NCBI GenBank assembly: GCA_002505935.1
Contig: DAWL01000174.1
Location: 1 to 16,059, forward strand
DNA: 16,059 nt
Direction of reading: 5' to 3'
Source of the DNA: Euryarchaeota archaeon UBA226
GTDB lineage: Archaea; Thermoplasmatota; Poseidoniia; Poseidoniales; Poseidoniaceae
Position numbers and translations under genes: made by a program. Below, in pieces: positions 7,042-13,800 of the stretch. Positions within the stretch are counted from its first letter, which is position 1; every line of letters starts with the position of its first letter. The notes under the pieces are model-generated. The model made no database searches. It was not told the DNA's origin and worked only from the letters and a program-made list of their open reading frames with translations.

Positions 7042-7050
7042 GCAAATACT
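7042..7050 (-). promoter_or_regulatory. Possible TATA-like element for the 83-residue membrane protein
   Basis: The minus strand reads AGTATTTGC about 25 bases before ATG 7021, in the 46-base gap between two same-strand genes. Spacing and AT content fit an archaeal TATA box with a leaderless transcript. No BRE was identified; assigned by inspection. Confidence 0.3.
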
Positions 7051-7067
7051 CTTTGCCCCAAACTACC

Positions 7068-7412
7068 TCATTCTATTGTGAATGAAGCAGTTATCTGATC
7101 GGCTTGACCGTCTTTGGAAGATACGGAAACTGATACGACGTGTTGCCCTTCGGACAGGTTACTCATTTTGAGATATGATTTCATAGACAGCATCTGGCTT
7201 CCATCTAATTCCCATTGGTAATTATAGGGAGATTCTCCACCAGTAACCTTAGCGGTCGCATTCATCGAATCATTTTCTCCATCCTCACCAATTACGATTT
7301 CAAGTATCACTTCAAGTTCTGCAATCTCTTCAGATGAGTCCTGAGACGTACAACCTGGAGAGAAAGAAGTCAATATCATCATTGCACAGAACAGTACAGA
7401 TGTGGACTTCAT
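7068..7412 (-). CDS. Putative exported lipoprotein with PKD/Ig-like domain
   Basis: From ATG 7412 the product has 114 residues. ATG 7436 or TTG 7460 (overlapping the tiaS stop) would lengthen the N-terminus. The chosen start gives a compact signal sequence: a lysine, then the hydrophobic run STSVLFCAMMILTSFSPG, then Cys at 21. That SPGC could serve as a lipobox, although Ser at -3 is not the usual Leu. An acidic linker follows. A beta-rich module comes next with ATAKVTGGESPYNYQWELDG, LSEGQHVVSVSVSSKDGQ and ASFTIE. The 'G..PY.Y.W..dG' and 'L..G.h.v.v.v.D..G' pattern is that of PKD-type Ig folds. The protein is probably anchored outside the cell. It lies just downstream of tiaS on the same strand, with no functional link evident. 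Confidence 0.7.
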   Translation of the reverse strand: MKSTSVLFCAMMILTSFSPGCTSQDSSEEIAELEVILEIVIGEDGENDSMNATAKVTGGESPYNYQWELDGSQMLSMKSYLKMSNLSEGQHVVSVSVSSKDGQADQITASFTIE

Positions 7413-7456
7413 GATAAGTGCACGAATAGAACGCATATCAAGATGCGCATATTCAA

Positions 7457-8617
7457 TCAACCCAAATCGGGTATCTTTCGCTGTAATGGGGCAGCCAAAT
7501 GCCTACGTCTATCCGGCGGGGGCTCAACCCAAGAGATTGGCTCAATCTCTTCGCCTACCCAATTCAATTCGGACAAGGTTCCACAACTAGGGCAACGGGG
7601 AGGCTGGTTCTTGCCCGAAGATTTCATTCTTTTACCACAGTTGCAAATTGGTCGTTGTTTAGACCTCAAACTGGGTTCTATTAGGCACAATCTTTCAAGA
7701 TGATAAGTGCCTTCATACTCTAGACCCATCCAAGAAATGACGTCTCCAGGAATCAATTTCTGCAATAACTTGTTGACTTTACCGCCCTCAGCGAAGGCTA
7801 CGATGCTCCCCTCACTTGTAACGAGGCTAGAATGCCCCCTGTTTCGAATATCGGGGTAAGATTGAACAGTCGCAGTTATGGCTGATTCTAGATGGTCATC
7901 GCATGCTTGGTTGGTACGCCAAATCATGTTTGCAGATGCCTTTTCAATAGCCTCATTAGAACGAAGCCACTCATATGCAGCCTCTACTTGATCGATATTC
8001 TCACCGCGAATACCCAATAATACTGGACAAGGAGATCTTGGTGCAATCAAACCTTTGTTCTTACGCGGGTCTCGATTGAGGAACGTGAGGGGAAACAATT
8101 CATCCATCTTAGATACTAATTCTTCATCGATAACTCTACGCTTGCCGATATTTTTCTCCAGCCGATAAACTGTATTCTCCCATGTATGGTCATGGTCGCC
8201 CCTCCAAGCAATAGCAGCAGTAGCACCAATAATGCCTGAATGACCATTGGACCAAATATGGTGTTTTGATGTAATCATCAATTCCGAAGAATCTACATTC
8301 TTTCGAACTGCATTCCAATATAGGGATTCATCAAGTTGGTTCTCTGTCAAAACCATGGCCGGCTCAGAACCTTCTTCGCTTCTTTGACACAACCACTCCC
8401 ATTGTTCATCAAGTAATTCTCGAGCATCTTCAAAGGCCATCAGCAATTCTGCCGCAACAGCAGCATTTCCTCGCGTCCTATTTGCTGCAAAGGGCCAAAG
8501 GCGGACCAATCTCTGATCTCGATACTTCGCCCCTAGCCTCTGCAATAATCTGAGAAACATCTCAGTAGTACAACCGCCATCCAAACTGTCGGTATCATCT
8601 AGACCTAACCAGGCCAT
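7457..8617 (-). CDS. tiaS: tRNA(Ile2) 2-agmatinylcytidine synthetase TiaS
   Basis: This enzyme attaches agmatine to C34 of the CAU anticodon of tRNA-Ile2 in an ATP-dependent reaction, so that archaea read AUA as isoleucine. The 386-residue protein opens with LGLDDTDSLDGGCTTE (4-19), the defining motif of the TiaS kinase-like catalytic domain. Further family blocks are NRTRGNAA (46-53), GHSGIIGATAAIAW (125-138) and an OB-fold region (about 255-315: RNRGHSSLVT, GDVISW, GTYHLERL). Near the C-terminus is a zinc ribbon with CNC (325-327) and CPSC (342-345). The length is slightly under the usual roughly 420. The ATG at 8617 has a strong GGAGGTG site seven bases upstream, and the gene starts 15 bases after the GmhB-like gene. 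Confidence 0.93.
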   Translation of the reverse strand: MAWLGLDDTDSLDGGCTTEMFLRLLQRLGAKYRDQRLVRLWPFAANRTRGNAAVAAELLMAFEDARELLDEQWEWLCQRSEEGSEPAMVLTENQLDESLYWNAVRKNVDSSELMITSKHHIWSNGHSGIIGATAAIAWRGDHDHTWENTVYRLEKNIGKRRVIDEELVSKMDELFPLTFLNRDPRKNKGLIAPRSPCPVLLGIRGENIDQVEAAYEWLRSNEAIEKASANMIWRTNQACDDHLESAITATVQSYPDIRNRGHSSLVTSEGSIVAFAEGGKVNKLLQKLIPGDVISWMGLEYEGTYHLERLCLIEPSLRSKQRPICNCGKRMKSSGKNQPPRCPSCGTLSELNWVGEEIEPISWVEPPPDRRRHLAAPLQRKIPDLG

Positions 8618-8624
8618 ATATCTC

Positions 8625-8631
8625 CACCTCC
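8625..8631 (-). promoter_or_regulatory. Shine-Dalgarno site of tiaS
   Basis: The minus strand reads GGAGGTG seven bases before the tiaS ATG, in the 15-base gap after the GmhB-like gene. It fixes the tiaS start and supports translation of tiaS from a shared message. Confidence 0.75.
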
Positions 8632-8632
8632 T

Positions 8633-9274
8633 TCATTCTGGAGCCCTCATGACCTCGTCGCCCTGATCATCAGGATCCAATACTCTCTGTAAAACGGCTG
8701 AAACACCAAGATGTGGAGGGGAATAAAATGACCTTACACCATATCTCTTACCGGCTTTGAGATCACTTCTTCTGTCGCCGACCATTGCACTGCGCGCCTC
8801 ATCGAATTGTAATTCAGTATTGAATTGATCAATATCTCCACTAGATTGCACCAGTTGTCTTGATGCCATCAGCATTCCAGGCTCAGGCTTACGGAAAGCG
8901 GAACCTGCCCAAGGAACATGAGGGGAATACAAAATCAAATCTAGAATTGCGTCCTCGTCCTCAAGTAGCAACAAACGTTGCAACTCATCATGAATCATAG
9001 CTAATCGGTGATGGTTCCACAACCCTCTACCGATAGGGGATTGATTTGTCACCACACATACTCTGAATCCATTTCGCCGCAATTCAGCAATGGACTTTGC
9101 AGCATCAGGAAGCACAACCAATTCATCGACATTGTTGATGTAATTGGGACTGCCAATATTGATGACTCCATCTCTATCAAGATAGGCTATCGAACCATCC
9201 CATTCACCCGTAATGGGCAATTCAGATAGTGCCAATTCGTCGAATAATTCAGCGCCGTGTCGACCAGGTAGCAA
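8633..9274 (-). CDS. HAD phosphatase of the GmhB / histidinol-phosphatase type
   Basis: Enzymes of this group remove a phosphate from heptose 1,7-bisphosphate or similar sugars. The 213-residue product has motif I YLDRDGVIN (31-39; nucleophile Asp33, acid/base Asp35), then VVTNQSPIGRG (74-84, motif II region), FRKPEPGM (127-134, motif III Lys/Arg) and MVGDRRSDLKAG (164-175, motif IV). In GmhB a zinc site (C-x-H ... C-x-C) sits just before RKP. Here the segment is YSPHVPWAGSAF, so His119 remains but the cysteines are gone. The catalytic motif begins about 25 residues later than usual, leaving an N-terminal extension. The start is TTG 9274; there is no in-frame ATG between the previous stop and the catalytic motif. 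A GAGGG motif overlaps the gmhA stop. It sits between gmhA and tiaS and is probably co-transcribed with gmhA. Confidence 0.85.
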   Translation of the reverse strand: MLPGRHGAELFDELALSELPITGEWDGSIAYLDRDGVINIGSPNYINNVDELVVLPDAAKSIAELRRNGFRVCVVTNQSPIGRGLWNHHRLAMIHDELQRLLLLEDEDAILDLILYSPHVPWAGSAFRKPEPGMLMASRQLVQSSGDIDQFNTELQFDEARSAMVGDRRSDLKAGKRYGVRSFYSPPHLGVSAVLQRVLDPDDQGDEVMRAPE

Positions 9275-9283
9275 GACAAACCC

Positions 9284-9868
9284 TCAACATCCACCCTCAA
9301 TGCCACGACGTGCTTTGATGGTCTCTTTGACGATATGGTTGACAACCAATTGAATGTCTTCTATTCGCTCCATGGATTCGGTTTCTGCAACTATTGGGAC
9401 GTCTACTATTTGCGCCATCTTTCCACCTTTGCCACCTTTGTAGTTTCCACCTACTCCTATGGTCTTGCAACCCTGCTCCTTAGCATATTTCAGACCGTTG
9501 ATGACATTAGCAGAATTGCCTGATCCAGAATAGCCTACAACAATATCCCCTTTTCTGAGAAAGGTCTTGAGTGCACCAACGAAAACGTTGTCATAATCTG
9601 TATCATTGGCCCACGCTGTCAAGCCTGAGATATTGTCAACGTGACAGAGAGTAGGTACAGTCAATTCCTTTGACCAATCCCCTGCACTATGACTTGGAGT
9701 TCCAGCACTACCACCATTGCCAATGAAGTGTATGGTTGCACCTGAATCCATCACTTCTTCCACAGCATCTGCGAATAGGTGAATAGGGGTTAGATCCAAT
9801 TTCGAAAGTGCTGTTTGTAAGTCAACAAGGTAGGACTCCGCAAAGGCGCGCGCATCGAATTCTGCCAT
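9284..9868 (-). CDS. gmhA: Phosphoheptose isomerase-like SIS-domain protein (GmhA family)
   Basis: A 194-residue single SIS domain, the length of GmhA, which isomerises sedoheptulose 7-phosphate to a heptose 7-phosphate. IHFIGNGGSAGTPSHSAGDW (46-65) matches the phosphosugar-binding loop. SGLTAWANDTDYDNVF (81-96), GYSGSGNSANV (112-122) and the C-terminal MERIEDIQLVVNHIVKETI (166-184) follow. Compared with the zinc site of E. coli GmhA as I recall it (H61, E65, Q172, H180), this protein appears to have His60, Asp64, Glu170 and His178. The metal site is therefore conserved in kind but altered in two ligands. ATG 9868 is the start. Together with the phosphatase gene it suggests synthesis of a heptose-phosphate precursor for an envelope glycan. 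The nucleotidyltransferase needed to activate it is not in the window. Confidence 0.9.
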   Translation of the reverse strand: MAEFDARAFAESYLVDLQTALSKLDLTPIHLFADAVEEVMDSGATIHFIGNGGSAGTPSHSAGDWSKELTVPTLCHVDNISGLTAWANDTDYDNVFVGALKTFLRKGDIVVGYSGSGNSANVINGLKYAKEQGCKTIGVGGNYKGGKGGKMAQIVDVPIVAETESMERIEDIQLVVNHIVKETIKARRGIEGGC

Positions 9869-9889
9869 CTCGCTCGATGCACCCTCGCT

Positions 9890-9910
9890 ACAACCACTTA
9901 TACAGGTTGT
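9890..9910. promoter_or_regulatory. Palindromic divergent promoter between gmhA and artA
   Basis: ACAACC (9890-9895) and GGTTGT (9905-9910) form a perfect 6-base inverted repeat around ACTTATACA, which contains a TATA-like core readable on both strands. The dyad centre (9900) lies about 32 bases from the gmhA ATG and 29 from the artA ATG, the expected distance for leaderless archaeal transcripts in both directions. One regulator bound to the dyad could control both genes. Function is inferred from layout alone. Confidence 0.5.
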
Positions 9911-9928
9911 CTTCAGGCGTTGGCAGTG

Positions 9929-10849
9929 ATGGACACTCCGATGCTATCCACATTGCTTGCAGGAGCAGGTCTTGCATGCTTAGCCTGGGGCTTCCATTCG
10001 CGCTCAGGTTCGCGTTCCTTGGTTGCAGCGGCAGGATGGGTGCTGATGGGAGCGCATTTTACCTCAACAATTGGGTCCTATATCGCCATATGGGACACTG
10101 TATTGATCATAATGACCGCCGCTGCATTACCGATAGGAGTAGTATTGGCTCGCTGGGAGTTGAAAGGGTATTCCAGCGTTGAGGACGATGCTCTAGTATG
10201 GTTCCGAGGCATGGTGCTTTGGGCAGGGTTACCATACATGTTAGTCGATCGAGTCCCATGGTTGAATGTCTTGGCAATTTGGTTTGTCGCTTGGCAAACT
10301 GCGGTATTCATGCGCTGGAGCGGGGGTGGAGATATTCAACTCGGAGAAACTAATGTTTCGTTGGCTGATGGTACCGAAGTAGCATGGGCAGATTGGCAAG
10401 GTAACAAATGGTTCATGTTTGAGCCGTTATCAGAACATACCTTCCATACCGAATTGCTCAATGCAAGTGGAGAGAGTATTGGCATCAACTTCGTTCTAGC
10501 ATGCACTGCATTGCAATCGATGATTATCTTCGTAGGGGCAGTTGTAGCATTGAAAGCCCCTTGGAGACGAAGAGCTAGAGCATTGTTGATTACTATCCCA
10601 ACTATACATATCCTCAACATTTTCCGTAATGCTGGAATAATCTGGTTGCATGGAGCATATCCAAACTGGCAATGGTTGGGAATGGACATGTTCCATTTCG
10701 CGCACGCTTACCTAGCCAAAATCGCTGCATTATTCGCCATGTTCTTGATGGCGCTTGTATTGTTTGAACTGCTACCCAAGATGCACTCACATGTCTTGAG
10801 ATTGATGCAACCAATAGTTGGCAAACCAAAATCAACCTCAACGAGGTGA
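9929..10849 (+). CDS. artA: Archaeosortase A-like membrane transpeptidase
   Basis: Archaeosortases (exosortase superfamily) are multi-spanning membrane proteases/transpeptidases. They cut surface proteins near a C-terminal PGF-CTERM-type signal and couple them to a lipid. From ATG 9929 the product has 306 residues; an upstream TTG at 9920 is less likely. Several hydrophobic helices are evident, including two near the N-terminus, one around 60-75 and two in the last third. The active-site pattern is present: Cys192 in FVLACTALQSM, Arg233 in ILNIFRNAGI and His259 in MFHFAHAYLAKI. The usual catalytic trio in the superfamily is Cys, Arg and His or Arg. A polar segment at about 130-175 (DIQLGETN, WADWQGNKWFMF) faces the exterior, as in ArtA. 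It is divergent from gmhA, and its last 12 bases overlap the end of the convergent giant surface-protein gene. Confidence 0.85.
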   Translation: MDTPMLSTLLAGAGLACLAWGFHSRSGSRSLVAAAGWVLMGAHFTSTIGSYIAIWDTVLIIMTAAALPIGVVLARWELKGYSSVEDDALVWFRGMVLWAGLPYMLVDRVPWLNVLAIWFVAWQTAVFMRWSGGGDIQLGETNVSLADGTEVAWADWQGNKWFMFEPLSEHTFHTELLNASGESIGINFVLACTALQSMIIFVGAVVALKAPWRRRARALLITIPTIHILNIFRNAGIIWLHGAYPNWQWLGMDMFHFAHAYLAKIAALFAMFLMALVLFELLPKMHSHVLRLMQPIVGKPKSTSTR

Positions 10850-13800
10850 CCACGGAGCATCAAAACTACTTCGTGTGAAGTGATTTCCACTACCGGATGG
10901 CCACTCTAGAGTCTCACTACCATCTGCCTGCAGTGAACCCATAATGTGAGAAGGTGGGGCAGATACTGTCGAACTAGGTCCCTCATCAAGTCCAAGATCG
11001 TTCAGCATATCTCCCATATCAACACCAGAAATAGGTGTTGATGGGTTAGTATCAGGTTCAATAGATGGGGTCGGAGAAGTTACAGGTGCTTCGATCATAG
11101 GCTCACTATCTACAACTATCGAAGGTGGTGATGCACCACTCAGCATCGCTTCAGTCTGGCGAGAGATGATGTCACTTTCCATATCCTCCCAAGTTTCAGC
11201 TTCAACTCCCTTTCTTGCCTGAGCAAAAGCCAATGCAAGAAGTAGAATGACTAGAATTGCAACACCTATTGCAACAGAATATACCACCTCTTCATCAACA
11301 TTAGCAAGGTAATCTGTGCCGAGTATTCCTTCTCCCGAATCATCTTCGGATTTTGAATCGTCTTTGCCTCCATCCTTGCCATCTTCTAGGTCAAATGGAT
11401 CCCATGTGGTTTCACAACTGTCCATGGCATTCTCAAATTCATCAAAGTCGACTAGGCCATTGCTATTCCGATCTAATTCCTCAAACTTAAGTTCGTTCTT
11501 CCAATTGAATTCGGCAAATTCCTCCTCATCCATAGGCACATACAATTCCTGCGCCATTTCCAATTCAACAGAACAGGAGCAAGCGTATAGAAGCAATTCA
11601 TTGTAAGTTAGTTCTCCATTCTCATCACTGTCGATAAGAATGAAGACATCATCATCAGAAACAGGCTCCCTTAAATCGTCTGAAGATTGTTCGCTACCTC
11701 TCTGACGTCCGGATGTATCCTTTGATTTGTCTCCATCCCATTCTTCCTTATCTCCTTCATCAAAATCCCAATCGTCTTCCCAATCGTCTTCCCATACATC
11801 GTCATCGAATCCGGAAAAATATTCATCTTCATCTACTACTCCGTCACCATTAAAGTCGAATATTTCCATGAAGAAATTGGCAGTTTCCTTACAATCTACA
11901 AGTACATCAGGAGGAACATCTGGGAGGTCAGGAGTGCCCCAGTCATACCAAGATGCAACAATCGAAGTCCCTTCAAAATCCGAACCCGCGATGACTGTTA
12001 TGTCGTACCTTCCTTCATCTGGCGACTCAATCCACACCGATTCCCAAGTTTGTCGCCCAGTAGATTGCCATTCATCTGATTCGCTCTCCACGAAAAGATT
12101 CGGATCTCCAAAGCCCCCTGTTAATGAGATACTAAAACTATCAACACCGGATTCGAGTTCTACATAGAACAGCAACTCTTGTCCATCGTCTCCCCTCAAA
12201 TTGTGAACCGGTTCTTCATTGAACAGTTTGATCGGTTTTATTTCAGGGACATAATCGGAATTATCAGTGAATGATGCAGTGATTGCGGCTCCTTCGAATC
12301 CTGACCATCCTGAGACCATAATGTGGTAAGTCCCTACAAGAGGCGAATTGACATAGATGAATTCATCATTGCCAAAAGTCGAAGATGTCGCATCATAATC
12401 TTCCTTGCTTGGAACATCGTTCATGCTCAAAAACAGATCAGCATCACCTGTTCCTCCTTCTAATTGAATCTCCAATCGATTGACATCAAAACTCGTGTTG
12501 ATATGGAAATGCCTGTCTGAATGGGAATTGCCAGAAACAGGAGTATATGGAACACCTGGTTGCAATTCAATGGAATTGACGGGGTCGGCATTGGGTGGTG
12601 GGTAAGTGAAACGTGCAACGATATTCAAGTCGCTTACTTTCTCAAATGCCTCTACAGCGATGTACCAAATACCTTGCATTGGCGCCATGAGAACTACCTT
12701 CTCATCATTATCAGGGCCCTTGGAGTTTGCATACCTCTGATTTTCCTGAGAATTTCCAGGATTCTTTTGATTTGGACCACCTTGACGACCATCTGTTTCA
12801 GCGCCCCAAACTCCCCAATCGAAATTCCCTGAACTCCATTCAGCCGGATCCGCATCATATGCGACATAGAGATCAGCATCTCCACTTCCGCCATAAGTCT
12901 CAATCTCAATCAGGTCAACCGTTTCATCGAGGTCGATGTAGTAATAGGAAACCTCGCTAGTGCTAATGTCCTGATCTGGAACAGGGATGCCATTGTTCAA
13001 TTCAGTCATCTCGTCCAATGGTGGTGGAGCAGGAACCTCATTCCACCAAACTGCCAACGAATAGAAATCAAACTCAGTCTGACCTTCAATTACAATCCAG
13101 TATACTCCTTCATCAGGCCAAGCGTAGTTACCCGAACCCCACGAGATGAAATCGTCGAAACGCCCATCCTTTTGGCCTGAGGTATAGTCATTGTTATGCT
13201 CGTTTGGAATTGCACCCTTGCGAACATACATGACCGCTTCTCCATCCCATCCCCAGAATTCAATATTCATGAACTGGACGCGATTAGGAACATCGATCCA
13301 GTAGATGTAAGTGGTTCCTTCCTTACCTGATAGACTCCAGAATTCATCTCCATTATGTAACTCGGTTGGATTGTTTAATTCTTCACCATCAAGGTCGACC
13401 CATACCACTCCATGGAATGTTGACTCTAACAGCGAGATTTCATCCCAAGACGAATCTCCAGTTCCTTCATCAAAATCAAGATGCAATAGTGGAGCAAGAT
13501 TAGTTGCTGGACCTTGACCTGTATGTGCATCTGATATCTCCTGCTCAGTAAGTGCCCTGTCCCACACTCTGACATCATCTAATACCCCAAAGTAGTGATT
13601 GCAATCGCAGCCAGCACCTTGTCGGCCAATATAGAACTCATCGCAGTCCTCACCGCTCTGGAAACAGGAATTGCTACCAAAATCTCCTGCAGGGATAACT
13701 GCATCATCAGCACTGATATTGGCTATTCTTTCGCCATCTATCCAGAATGCACCCCCTATGCCTTCTTCAATAGTAATTGCAAGATGGGCCCATTCATTCT

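Noticed and set aside
9284..9286. Selenocysteine or programmed recoding at the TGA between gmhA and the phosphatase gene
   Set aside because: No SECIS-like structure was seen and a ribosome-binding motif plus TTG follows; simple termination and re-initiation is the easier reading, though readthrough is kept as a question in the findings.
11727..12167. Ser-rich plus-strand open frame of 146 codons inside the giant surface-protein gene
   Set aside because: Its Ser/Pro composition is the reverse-strand image of Asp/Glu-rich EF-hand and linker codons, not a real gene.
12694..12909. Minus-strand open frame of 71 codons in another frame of the giant gene
   Set aside because: It is embedded in a continuous frame with clear PPC-like modules and has no independent support.
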